From: JAWOJB01 sp046484325
GTDB lineage: Bacteria; Actinomycetota; Acidimicrobiia; Spongiisociales; ZC4RG35
Direction of reading: 5' to 3'
Assembly: GCA_046484325.1 (NCBI GenBank)
Contig: JAWOJB010000024.1
Span: 1-64,000 of the forward strand
Length of the DNA: 64,000 nucleotides
In this document: piece by piece, positions 33,689 through 41,870 of the stretch
Layout of the letters: each line of letters begins with the position of its first letter
How positions within the stretch are numbered: the stretch's first letter is position 1
Program-made: the position numbers and the translations under genes
The notes under the pieces: model-generated
The model's input: the letters and a program-made list of their open reading frames with translations, nothing else
The model's database searches: none
What the model was told of the DNA's origin: nothing

Positions 33689-35036
33689 GGTCTGCCAGAT
33701 GCCGGCGGACCTCGTCGACCCCCGCCTCGATGAGCACCACCGGACGGATGCCATGGCGCTCGAGCAGGGACGCGGCGAATGCCGAGCGGTAGCCGCTCGC
33801 GCACGCCACCCATACCGGGCGACCCGGGTCGATCCCGTCGGGGAGCGGTCCGAGCAGGTCGGGCACGTAGCGGTGCAGACTTCCCTCCAGCCAGCCCTGC
33901 TCCCACTCTCCCGGCGAGCGGACGTCGAGGATCTGCTCACCCCGCCCGACCGCCTCCCCGAACCCGGCCACGTCGACGGTGTCGAACGAGGCCAGGGGAA
34001 GTCCGGCGGCAGCCCAGGCCTCCAGCCCCCACATCACCCCGCGGACGTCCTCGAACCCGATGCGTGCCAGCTGGACGACCGCCTCATCGAGATCCTGGCC
34101 TGCTTCGAGCACGAGGGCGATGGGGCCGTTGAAGGGGAGCAGCCAGCCGGCCCACGTGCCGAAGTCGTCTCGCAGCTCGAGGCCGAGTGACCCGGGGACA
34201 TGACCTGCGGCGTGGACGCGGCGGGGACGGGCATCGACCAGCGTCACCTCGGCGGGGAGCGAGCGTATGTCGTCGACTGTCAGCTCGGGGATCACCGTCT
34301 CCGGCATCGGGGCCGGCCCCATCAGGTTGATCGGCCCCATGCGGGCGTAGTAGACGGGATACGGTTGGAGGCCGGTGAGCTGGCCGGCGACGAAGGCGTC
34401 CTCGTCCGGGTAGGCGAGCACCGGGTTGGTCCGCCGCTCCTCGCCGATGGTCGACACGGTTCGGCCGGCCCCGCCGGCGGTGCAGAAGGATCCCTCTCCG
34501 TGGGTGGGGAAGAGCCCGAGGTGGTCGGGCAGGCCGGCGAGCCGGTGGACCGACCGGTACTGGAGCCTCACCAGCGAGTCCGCCCGGTCCGATCCGAGCA
34601 GGTCGGGCCGGCCGGCCGAGCCGACGAGCAGGCTCCCCCCGCTGAAGACGGCCACGGGCTCACCGCCGACGAGGACCAGGTAGCTCGTGTGCTCGGGGGT
34701 GTGCCCGGGGGTGTGGATGGGCCGCACGGCGAGGTCGTCGTCGCCGAGGTCCTCCAGGTGGAAGGCCGGCGTGTGGCGGAAGGCCGCCCCCGCCGCCGCC
34801 GGCAGGACGAGCTCCGCCCCGGTCTGCGCCGCCAGCGCCAGGCCTCCCGACACGTAGTCGTTGTGAAGGTGGGTCTCGAGGACGAACCGGATGGCCGCCC
34901 CGGCTCGCTCCGCCGGCTCGAGGAACCGCCCGAGGTCGCGCTGGGGGTCGACGACCACCGCCCGATCCCCGTGGATCAGGAGATAGGTGGCATCGCCGAG
35001 CCCGGGGGTGCGGATCGTCTGTATGTCAACGGTCAT
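33663..35036 (-). CDS. persulfide dioxygenase (MBL fold) - rhodanese fusion, CstB-like
   Basis: 457 residues. N-terminal metallo-beta-lactamase domain (~1-225) with THLHNDYVSGG near residue 56, HTPGHTPEHTSYL near residue 109 and SGGSLLVGSAGRPDLLG, the persulfide dioxygenase pattern. Two rhodanese domains follow: the first (~255-350) has no catalytic cysteine (LPFNGPIALVL), the second (~360-457) keeps it in VACASGYRSAFA. The fusion resembles CstB, which oxidises persulfides to thiosulfate or sulfite. It detoxifies sulfide-derived sulfane sulfur in the cytosol. No persulfide-sensing repressor is nearby. Confidence 0.88.
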   Translation of the reverse strand: MTVDIQTIRTPGLGDATYLLIHGDRAVVVDPQRDLGRFLEPAERAGAAIRFVLETHLHNDYVSGGLALAAQTGAELVLPAAAGAAFRHTPAFHLEDLGDDDLAVRPIHTPGHTPEHTSYLVLVGGEPVAVFSGGSLLVGSAGRPDLLGSDRADSLVRLQYRSVHRLAGLPDHLGLFPTHGEGSFCTAGGAGRTVSTIGEERRTNPVLAYPDEDAFVAGQLTGLQPYPVYYARMGPINLMGPAPMPETVIPELTVDDIRSLPAEVTLVDARPRRVHAAGHVPGSLGLELRDDFGTWAGWLLPFNGPIALVLEAGQDLDEAVVQLARIGFEDVRGVMWGLEAWAAAGLPLASFDTVDVAGFGEAVGRGEQILDVRSPGEWEQGWLEGSLHRYVPDLLGPLPDGIDPGRPVWVACASGYRSAFAASLLERHGIRPVVLIEAGVDEVRRHLADLAVARLPE

Positions 35037-35051
35037 CGTGGCCCTCCTGGA

Positions 35052-35954
35052 TTAGCCAACGAGCACGTCCACCACCATCGCCCCGAAGAGGGCGGCCAGG
35101 TACACCGTCGAGAAGGCGAAGAGGGCCATCGCCCGCTCCGGCCGCCGGATCACACGGACCGACTCCACGAGGAACCATCCGCCGAGCACGAGGGCGGCGA
35201 GGAGGTACGGCCAGCGGAGGCCGGCCACCGGCACGAGGGCCAGCGAGAAGAGGATCATGACCGCCGTGTAGGCCAGCATCTGGCGGGTGGTGGCCGCCAC
35301 ACCCCGAGTCACCGGCAGCATCGGGACCCCGGCGGCCGCGTAGTCCTGCTCGTAACGGAGAGCGAGCGCCCAGAAGTGGGGCGGGGTCCAGGTGAAGACG
35401 ATCGCGAACATGATCCAGGCGGGCAGGTCGATGCCCCCGGTCACCGCCGCCCATCCGACGAGGACCGGGGCGGCGCCGGCCGCCCCTCCGATGACGATGT
35501 TCTGGTCGGTGCTCCGCTTCAACCAGCGGGTGTAGACGAACACATAGAAGAGCAGGGCGGCCGTCGAGATGAGGCCGGCGAGCAGGTTCGTGGTCGCCCA
35601 CAGCACGGCGAAGCCGGCCGCCCCCAGCGCCCAGCCGAACCACACGGCCTTGCGGGGGTCGATCCGGTGCCGGGGGAGCGGCCGCCGCGAGGTCCTTCGC
35701 ATCACCTCGTCGATGTCCCGGTCGTAGTAGCTGTTGAGGGCGTTGGCGCCTCCTGCCGACAGGGTGCCGCCCAGCAGGGTGGCGAGAACCAGCCAGGTGG
35801 CGGGCCACCCCCCGGCAGCCAGCACCATCGCCGGGACCGTCGTGATGAGCAGCAGCTCGATGATCCGGGGCTTGGTGAGGGCGACGTAGGCGCCGACCAC
35901 GGCCGCCGGGCCCGGCGGTGACGTCCTCGGGTCGACGACCAGCGGAGAGTCCAT
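35052..35954 (-). CDS. ctaB: protoheme IX farnesyltransferase (heme O synthase)
   Basis: 300 residues, about nine membrane segments of the UbiA family. Prenyl-diphosphate motif NALNSYYDRDIDEVMRRT near residue 71 and the second region RWLKRSTDQNIVIGGAAGA near residues 142-160. Makes heme O, precursor of heme A for the aa3 oxidase encoded by the divergent cox genes. Confidence 0.93.
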   Translation of the reverse strand: MDSPLVVDPRTSPPGPAAVVGAYVALTKPRIIELLLITTVPAMVLAAGGWPATWLVLATLLGGTLSAGGANALNSYYDRDIDEVMRRTSRRPLPRHRIDPRKAVWFGWALGAAGFAVLWATTNLLAGLISTAALLFYVFVYTRWLKRSTDQNIVIGGAAGAAPVLVGWAAVTGGIDLPAWIMFAIVFTWTPPHFWALALRYEQDYAAAGVPMLPVTRGVAATTRQMLAYTAVMILFSLALVPVAGLRWPYLLAALVLGGWFLVESVRVIRRPERAMALFAFSTVYLAALFGAMVVDVLVG

Positions 35955-36016
35955 GGGTGGGAGGTTACTGCCGGCCGGGGGCTGCTCCCCGGGCCCGGGC
36001 CGGCCCGGGCGGGCGG

Positions 36017-36046
36017 TTGGTGGTCCTCCCGGCCCGCCCGTATGAT
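36017..36046 (+). promoter_or_regulatory. candidate promoter of the cox operon
   Basis: -35-like TTGGTG at 36017-36022, 18-bp spacer, -10 TATGAT at 36041-36046, 9 nt before the coxB ATG. This predicts a nearly leaderless message. Confidence 0.5.
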
Positions 36047-36055
36047 GCCGCCCGG

Positions 36056-37138
36056 ATGCGCCAGCCGATCTCGCCAGACCTCACCCGAAGGCGCTCCCGG
36101 TGGACTCTGCCGGGCGCCGCCCTGCTGGCCGTGGTGCTGTCGTCGTGCAGCTACATCGGTGTGCAGGACGGTCCCCTCGACTCGCTCGACCCCCGTGGCC
36201 CGTTCGCCCGTGAGATCGACGACCTCTTTTGGCTCGTGTTCTGGATCGCGGTCGCGATCTTCGTGATCGTGGAGGGTGCCCTGCTCGTGGCGGTCTTTCT
36301 CTTCCGGGACCGGAAGGATCGCAAGGAGCCGAAACAGGTCCACGGCAACACGAAGCTCGAGATCACATGGACGCTCATCCCCGCCCTGATCCTGGCGGGG
36401 ATCGCCGTCCCCACGGTGCGCTCGGTGTTCAACCTCACCGAGTGCGGCGACGGCGCCATGCCGGTGAAGGTGATCGGGCACCAGTGGTGGTTCGAGTACC
36501 AGTACGAGCAGTACGGGGTCGAGACGGCCAACGTCCTCGTCATCCCGGCCGACGAGGAGGTCTGCCTCGACATGACCTCCGACGACGTGCTCCACAACTA
36601 CTGGATCCCCCAGCTCAACGGAAAGCGGTACCTGGTGCCCGGCCAGCAGACGGTGCTGCGGCTCCAGGCCGACGAGCCCGGGGAGTACTGGGGGCACTGC
36701 GCCGAGTTCTGCGGTCTCTCCCACTCGCTCATGCGGGCGAGGGTGCTGGCTCTGCCGCGGCCCGAGTTCGACACCTGGGTGGAGACCCAGCAGCAGGTGG
36801 CGGTGGTCCCCGAGGAGGGCACGCCGGCCGCCGAGGGGCTGGAGCTGTTCGCCCTACGGGGTTGCACGCAGTGTCATACCGTCGACTACGGGCCCGAGTC
36901 CCCGGCGACGAACATCGTCCCGAGCGACCTGTTCAACGGGCCCAACCTGACCCACTTCGCCGACCGGACCGTTTTCGCCGGTGCAGCCTTCCCGGAGGAG
37001 GGCGAGACGTACGAGGAATCGCTCAAGCGGTGGCTGGCCAACCCGCCGAAGCTCAAGCCCGGCTCGTTCATGCCCAACCTGGGTCTGACCGAGCAGGAGA
37101 TCGATGCACTCATCGCCTGGTTGGGCACCCTGAAGTGA
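36056..37138 (+). CDS. ctaC: cytochrome c oxidase subunit II with fused cytochrome c domain
   Basis: 360 residues from ATG 36056. Signal with a lipobox (LLAVVLSSCSYIG, Cys near residue 31), two membrane helices, then a cupredoxin domain with the CuA ligands: HNYWIPQLNGKRYLVPG and GHCAEFCGLSHSLM near residues 215-228. A C-terminal cytochrome c domain carries heme motif GCTQCH near residue 270 and the axial Met in GSFMPNLGLT. Such caa3-type fusion lets subunit II accept electrons directly from a bc1-type complex. The lipoprotein anchor is predicted from the lipobox. Confidence 0.93.
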   Translation: MRQPISPDLTRRRSRWTLPGAALLAVVLSSCSYIGVQDGPLDSLDPRGPFAREIDDLFWLVFWIAVAIFVIVEGALLVAVFLFRDRKDRKEPKQVHGNTKLEITWTLIPALILAGIAVPTVRSVFNLTECGDGAMPVKVIGHQWWFEYQYEQYGVETANVLVIPADEEVCLDMTSDDVLHNYWIPQLNGKRYLVPGQQTVLRLQADEPGEYWGHCAEFCGLSHSLMRARVLALPRPEFDTWVETQQQVAVVPEEGTPAAEGLELFALRGCTQCHTVDYGPESPATNIVPSDLFNGPNLTHFADRTVFAGAAFPEEGETYEESLKRWLANPPKLKPGSFMPNLGLTEQEIDALIAWLGTLK

Positions 37139-37169
37139 CGATGGAGGACCTCACGGTGGAGCAGCACCC

Positions 37170-39164
37170 ATGACGACGACGGCCTCCCGGCCGAGCACGA
37201 CCATCTTCCGGCGGCCCAGCTCCACGACCGGGTTCTGGTCGTGGGTGACCACGGTCGATCACAAGAAGATCGGCATCATGTACGGCTACACGGCCTTCGT
37301 CTTCTTCATCCTCGGTGGGCTCGAGGCCCTGCTGCTCAGGGTTCAGCTCGCCCAGGCGAACAACGAGTTCCTGACCGCCGCCGAGTACAACGCCCTCTTC
37401 ACCACCCACGGCGTCACGATGGTCTTCCTCTTCGTGATGCCGGTCACGGCGGCGTTCATGAACTACCTGCTGCCCCTCATGATCGGGGCCCGGGACGTGG
37501 CCTTCCCCCGGATGAACGCCCTCTCGTACTGGATCTTCCTCTTCGGCGGTGTGTTCATCTACTCGGTGGTCCTCTTCGGCGACGTCATCCCGCCCCAGGG
37601 GGTCCAGGGCGTGGCCGGCAACATCGACCCCTCCGACGTCACGCCGCTCGGTGGCCTGCCCGATGGCGGCTGGTTCCTCTACCAGCCCAATGCCGGCCCG
37701 GCCTTCTCGCCGGCGAGCGGGATCGACTTCGCTCTCATTGGGATCCAGATCCTCGGCATCGCCTCGCTCATCGCGGCGGTCAACTTCATCACCACGGTCT
37801 TCAACATGCGGGCCAAGGGCATGCGCCTGCTCCGGATGCCGGTGATGGTGTGGATGACGCTCGTCACCGCCTTCCTGCTGCTCTTCTCTCTGCCGATCAT
37901 CGCAATCGCCCTGTTCATGGCGACGTTCGACCGGAACTTCGCCACCACGTTCTTCGACGTAACGGCCGGGGGGGACGCCGTCCTCTGGCAGCACCTCTTC
38001 TGGCTGTTCGGGCACCCCGAGGTCTACATCCTCATCCTCCCGACGATGGGGATCGTCTCGGAGGTGCTGCCGGTGTTCAGCCGCAAGCCGCTCTTCGGCT
38101 ACTCGGCGGTGGTCTTCGCCGGGGCGGGCATCGCCTTCCTCGGGTTCGGGGTGTGGGCCCACCACATGTTCGCCTCGGGCATCACGCCCGTCGCCCAGGC
38201 AGCCTTCGGGCTGTCGACGATGACGATCGCCATCCCCACCGGGATCAAGATCTTCAACTGGCTGGGGACGATGTGGGGGGGCCGGATCCGGTTCACCACC
38301 CCCATGCTCTTCTCGATCGGGTTCGTGGCGATGTTCGTGATCGGCGGCCTGTCGGGCGTCACCCACTCGATCGTGCCCTCCGACTGGCAGCAGACCGACA
38401 CCTACTACATCGTCGCCCACTTCCACTACGTGCTGTTCGGTGGGGCCATCTTCGGGATCTTCTCCGGCCTCTACTACTGGTTCCCGAAGATCACGGGCCG
38501 GGTGATGAGCGAGCGGCTCGGCAAGATCCACTTCTGGTCGGCGTTCCTCGGGTTCAACCTGACGTTCGGCCCGATGCACTGGCTCGGCCTGCAGGGCATG
38601 GTGCGGAGAACCTGGAAGTACGCGCCCGAGGCCGGCCTCGAGCCGTGGAACCTGGCGGTGACCGTGGGCGCGTTCATCATCGCCCTGTCCACCCTGGTGT
38701 TCATGTACAACTGGTGGCACTCGAAGCGCAGGGGCGAGCCGTCCGGGCTCGATCCGTGGGATGCCCGTACCATCGAGTGGACTACCCCCAACCCCACCCC
38801 CGAGTGGAACTTCGGGGTGTCCCCGGTCGTCCACTCCCTCGACGACTTCTGGCACCTCAAGTACCAGGAGGATGCCGAGGGCCGGCCGGTCCGGCGGCCG
38901 GAGGCCGACGTCTACATCGCCCACCTCGAGGAGACGGGCACGAACCCGCCGAAGCCGATCCATCTGCCCAGCCCCTCGTACTTCCCCATCGTGCTGGCGG
39001 CCGGGCTCCCCCTCATCGGCTACGGGGTCGTCTTCCACACGAGCCTGCTCGGGAAGCTGCTGATCGTGGTCGGAGCGATCGTGAGCGCGGCCGGGGCCTT
39101 CGGTTGGGGCATGGAGCCCACCGAGGAGCCACACGGCCATCCGGTCGAGGCGGCGGCCCACTGA
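37170..39164 (+). CDS. ctaD: cytochrome c oxidase subunit I, with C-terminal extension
   Basis: 664 residues. Heme-copper oxidase core with TTHGVTMVFLFVMP, the His-Tyr crosslink and proton Glu in LFGHPEVYILILP near residue 279, CuB ligands in WAHHMF, K-channel Lys in PTGIKIFNWLGT and heme ligands in YIVAHFHYVLFGG. These mark an A-type oxidase. After the usual core (~560 residues) there is a soluble stretch and two extra membrane helices (SYFPIVLAAGLPLIGYGVVF; LLIVVGAIVSAAGAFGWGM), absent from the standard ~570-residue CtaD; they could stand in for a small subunit. Confidence 0.93.
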   Translation: MTTTASRPSTTIFRRPSSTTGFWSWVTTVDHKKIGIMYGYTAFVFFILGGLEALLLRVQLAQANNEFLTAAEYNALFTTHGVTMVFLFVMPVTAAFMNYLLPLMIGARDVAFPRMNALSYWIFLFGGVFIYSVVLFGDVIPPQGVQGVAGNIDPSDVTPLGGLPDGGWFLYQPNAGPAFSPASGIDFALIGIQILGIASLIAAVNFITTVFNMRAKGMRLLRMPVMVWMTLVTAFLLLFSLPIIAIALFMATFDRNFATTFFDVTAGGDAVLWQHLFWLFGHPEVYILILPTMGIVSEVLPVFSRKPLFGYSAVVFAGAGIAFLGFGVWAHHMFASGITPVAQAAFGLSTMTIAIPTGIKIFNWLGTMWGGRIRFTTPMLFSIGFVAMFVIGGLSGVTHSIVPSDWQQTDTYYIVAHFHYVLFGGAIFGIFSGLYYWFPKITGRVMSERLGKIHFWSAFLGFNLTFGPMHWLGLQGMVRRTWKYAPEAGLEPWNLAVTVGAFIIALSTLVFMYNWWHSKRRGEPSGLDPWDARTIEWTTPNPTPEWNFGVSPVVHSLDDFWHLKYQEDAEGRPVRRPEADVYIAHLEETGTNPPKPIHLPSPSYFPIVLAAGLPLIGYGVVFHTSLLGKLLIVVGAIVSAAGAFGWGMEPTEEPHGHPVEAAAH

Positions 39165-39802
39165 TGGCAGAGAGCCTCGCCCACGAGCCCGGCGCCGCCG
39201 CCGTCGCCCACCACGACGAGCACGAGTCCACCGGCATCGACAACCGCAAGCTGGGGATGTGGGTCTTCCTCAGCTCGGAGTTCCTCTTCTTCGGCGCCCT
39301 CATCACGACCTATCTGCTCTTCGAGGGCAGGCCCGGGTTCGATCGGCCCTATCCGGCCGAGATCTATGACATCCCCTTCACCTCGGTGAGCTCCTTCGTG
39401 CTACTCATGAGCTCGCTGACGATGGTGCTTGCCCACAACGCGCTGAGCCTCGGCGACCAGGCGGGCACCCGTACCTGGTTGCTCGCCACCGCCATGCTCG
39501 GCTCGGTGTTCCTCGGCGGCCAGGTCTTCGAGTTCACCGAGTTCGTCGTCGAGTACGGGATGACGCTCTCGACGAACCCCGCCGCCTCGTCGTTCTATCT
39601 CTTGACCGGCTTCCACGGCCTCCACGTCGCCATCGGCGTACTCATGCTCCTCACCCTGTTCGGTATGTCCCGCAGGATGGGGGGCCTCTCGGAGCGCCAG
39701 GGGATGAACGTCGAACTGGTCGGCCTCTACTGGCACTTCGTCGACATCATCTGGATCGTGATCTTCACCGTCGTGTACCTGCTCGCCGAGGCGCCCGTCT
39801 GA
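39164..39802 (+). CDS. ctaE: cytochrome c oxidase subunit III
   Basis: 212 residues, ATG overlapping the ctaD stop (TGATG). Five membrane helices: GMWVFLSSEFLFFGALITTY, TGFHGLHVAIGVLMLLTLF and LVGLYWHFVDIIWIVIFTVV carry the family's conserved Glu, His and aromatic residues. Short form without the two extra N-terminal helices. Confidence 0.92.
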   Translation: MAESLAHEPGAAAVAHHDEHESTGIDNRKLGMWVFLSSEFLFFGALITTYLLFEGRPGFDRPYPAEIYDIPFTSVSSFVLLMSSLTMVLAHNALSLGDQAGTRTWLLATAMLGSVFLGGQVFEFTEFVVEYGMTLSTNPAASSFYLLTGFHGLHVAIGVLMLLTLFGMSRRMGGLSERQGMNVELVGLYWHFVDIIWIVIFTVVYLLAEAPV

Positions 39803-40113
39803 TGGCCACCGCCGAGCACCACGCCCACCCCACCGCCGGCCAGTACGTCAAGATCGCCGTCCTCCTGTTCGTGTTGACGGCGGTCGAGGTGGCGCTCTTC
39901 TACCTGGGCGAGGCGACCGAGCTGGGGGCCTTCGAACCGATCGCCCTCATCGGCCTGGCATTCCTCAAGTTCGTCATCGTGGTCGGCTGGTACATGCACC
40001 TGCGGTTCGAGAAGACCACGCTGTCGCGCTTCTTCGCTGCCGGGTTCACGCTGGCGATCGTGCTGTACGCGGTGGTGCTGGCGGCTTTCGGGGTGCTTGC
40101 CCTGACGAGCTAG
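39802..40113 (+). CDS. cytochrome c oxidase subunit IV family protein
   Basis: 103 residues, start overlapping the ctaE stop. Three membrane helices and the motif LKFVIVVGWYMHLRFEKT near residues 54-71, typical of prokaryotic Cox4/CyoD-like subunits. A small assembly or stability subunit of the oxidase, last gene of the operon; the convergent neighbour ends 3 nt away. Confidence 0.88.
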   Translation: MATAEHHAHPTAGQYVKIAVLLFVLTAVEVALFYLGEATELGAFEPIALIGLAFLKFVIVVGWYMHLRFEKTTLSRFFAAGFTLAIVLYAVVLAAFGVLALTS

Positions 40114-40116
40114 CTG

Positions 40117-41325
40117 TCAGCCGTCCGCCGGCTGTTCGGTCTCGGTGCCCTCACCTCCGTGCTCCTCCTCGCCGTGCCCGCCACCGACCGTGGCATCGAG
40201 GACCGCCAGCAGGATCATCACGACCACCGCCACCGCCCCGACGGCGGCGAGGAACTCGCCCCGGCTCACCCGGGTGCCGGGGCGGGAGGCGGCGAGCCCG
40301 GCGAAGGCCAGGATCCCCACCGAGATCACGACCGCCATGACCGGGGCGTACGCCGGGAACTGGAGGAAGACGTAGGCGGCGGGCAGCACGAGGAGGGCGA
40401 TGGAAGCCACCCCGACCACGGGGAGCGACACGGCCGAGCCGAGCCGCCGCCTCGCCCGCTCCGTGTCGTCGGGGTCCTCGGCCGTGATCCCCTCCGGGAG
40501 GCCCAGGACCTGGGCTACCTGGCCCACCGCCCAGCCCGCCAGGGCCGCTCCCGCCAGCAGCAGGACGATGGACGTGACCACCGGGACGACCACCACCGCC
40601 TCGGCCTCGGTCGGCACCGCGAAGGGGCCGGTGACGAGTGACGCCGTCAGCGCCCCTACCACGGCCCCGACCGCTACCCCGGCACCGGTGGCGACCCCGA
40701 GGCCCCCCTGCAACCTGAAGCCGGCGCCGTGCATGCCGGTGAGGGCGCGGGTGAGATGGGCGATCATCCCGCCGAGCACCCCGAACAGCATGACCAGCGC
40801 CAGCGTCGCCACGGCGGCGGCGGCGAGGGTGGCGGGTTCCTCGCCCTCGCCGATGGTCAGCGGGGCGAGGTCGATGGCACCCCGATAGGCGCCCTCCTCG
40901 CCGACCACGGAGGCCCGGGGGGCCAGCCAGGGAAGGAGCAGCAGCGGGAGCGGGGCGGCGAGCACGAGCGCGGCCATGGCGCCGATCCGCCCGGCCAGCC
41001 GTCGGCGGGCGGACAGCGGCGCCGCCTCCACCGGACCGGAGGTGGGAGCGACGGGCTCGGGGCCTGCCGGCGGCGAAGCGGTGAGGGTGGCGACCGGGGA
41101 GGGCTCGGGCTCGGGTGCCGGCTCGGGCGTGGCCGTGGGCGGCGGCAGAGGGGTGTCGGACGCCGCCGGTGGCGCGGCCACCGCCACCGACCCGCCGCCC
41201 GCCCAGGTAGACAGGATCTCGTCGATGCTCGCGCCCGTGGCCTTGGCCCGGGCCTCGGCCGAGCGACGCACGATCAGCTCGGGCGCATTGAGGGCCGAGG
41301 CGGCCGCAGCCAGGTTCTCGCTCAT
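40117..41325 (-). CDS. multi-pass membrane protein of unknown function next to the cox operon
   Basis: 402 residues. I do not recognise a family. Residues ~1-45 form a helical segment (ALNAPELIVRRSAEARAKAT, then GASIDEILSTWAGG); residues ~50-105 are a Pro/Ala/Glu-rich linker; from ~115 on there are about seven hydrophobic segments; the C-terminus ends in a His/Glu-rich tail (GGGHGEEEHGGEGTE) that could bind metal. TATCCT lies 9 nt before the ATG. Its placement beside the oxidase genes suggests a respiratory or assembly function, without direct evidence. Confidence 0.7.
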   Translation of the reverse strand: MSENLAAAASALNAPELIVRRSAEARAKATGASIDEILSTWAGGGSVAVAAPPAASDTPLPPPTATPEPAPEPEPSPVATLTASPPAGPEPVAPTSGPVEAAPLSARRRLAGRIGAMAALVLAAPLPLLLLPWLAPRASVVGEEGAYRGAIDLAPLTIGEGEEPATLAAAAVATLALVMLFGVLGGMIAHLTRALTGMHGAGFRLQGGLGVATGAGVAVGAVVGALTASLVTGPFAVPTEAEAVVVVPVVTSIVLLLAGAALAGWAVGQVAQVLGLPEGITAEDPDDTERARRRLGSAVSLPVVGVASIALLVLPAAYVFLQFPAYAPVMAVVISVGILAFAGLAASRPGTRVSRGEFLAAVGAVAVVVMILLAVLDATVGGGHGEEEHGGEGTETEQPADG

Positions 41326-41334
41326 CGGCGGCGG

Positions 41335-41340
41335 AGGATA
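41335..41340 (-). promoter_or_regulatory. candidate -10 element of the unknown membrane gene
   Basis: TATCCT 9 nt upstream of the ATG at 41325; also close to the divergent remnant at 41391. Candidate only. Confidence 0.3.
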
Positions 41341-41390
41341 GCCAGCCGATCCGGTGGGGCGGCCTTCGGGGCCGCCTGCGCTGCACCCCG

Positions 41391-41700
41391 ATGCGGTGGG
41401 TACGCCGGATCCTCGTGACCCTGCTCCTTCTCGCCCTCGTGGCCGGCATGGCCGGGTTCTGGACGACCCGGCGGCCGCTTCCGACCGTCGACGGCCCGGT
41501 CGAGATCGCCGGCCTCGACGGGCCCGTCGAGGTGCTCGGGGACGTCGACGGTTCGGGGCGTCCCAGGTCGAGACCGCCGCGTTCCTCCGCACCCTGGGGT
41601 TCTTGAGGATCGCCGAGCAGGAGTACGTCGGCGTCTCCGACGAGCTGGGGGCGAGAGTCGAGACCCGGCCGCTGCGGTGGGCGCGCGCGCAGGTCGAGGA
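41391..41700 (+). pseudogene. penicillin acylase family remnant with internal deletion and frameshift
   Basis: From the ATG at 41391, frame 1 reads a signal/membrane helix, then RRPLPTVDGPVEIAGLDGPV and EVLGDVDGSG, the usual N-terminus of N-terminal-nucleophile penicillin acylases before the missing GVPHI segment. Near 41554 homology jumps to another frame: FGASQVETAAFLRTLGFLRI then AEQEYVGVSDELGARVE, which in intact enzymes follows roughly 60-70 residues later. After about 41670 homology fades. The catalytic Ser region and most of the ~700-residue protein are gone. So an internal deletion with a frame change plus a large 3' loss left a nonfunctional scar. Confidence 0.7.
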
Positions 41701-41780
41701 CGATCTCGGGGCCCGACCGGCCCTGGCCCTCGCCCCGTCAGCCGGCCTAGGATCGGGCGACGAGGAGAGGAGGCCCGCCG

Positions 41781-41858
41781 ATGAAGAAGACGCTCATCGC
41801 TCTGGTGGTGCTGGCCGTGATCGGCCTGATCGTCAAGTACATGCTCGACGAGGCCTGA
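41781..41858 (+). CDS. 25-residue single-span membrane peptide
   Basis: MKKTLIALVVLAVIGLIVKY then MLDEA. A strong purine-rich ribosome site (AGGAGAGGAGG) lies 7 nt upstream of the ATG. Charged N-terminus, one hydrophobic helix of about 15 residues, acidic C-terminus. The stop codon is in the loop of the hairpin at 41846-41868. Function unknown; it is not part of the acylase remnant frame. Translation is supported only by the good ribosome site and peptide design. Confidence 0.5.
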   Translation: MKKTLIALVVLAVIGLIVKYMLDEA

Positions 41859-41868
41859 GGCCTCGTCG
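41846..41868. terminator. 11-bp hairpin between convergent genes
   Basis: CGACGAGGCCT, loop G, AGGCCTCGTCG: a perfect inverted repeat that includes the stop of the small peptide and ends 2 nt before the stop of the convergent hydrolase gene. Probable bidirectional terminator without a U-tract. Confidence 0.6.
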
Positions 41869-41870
41869 GC

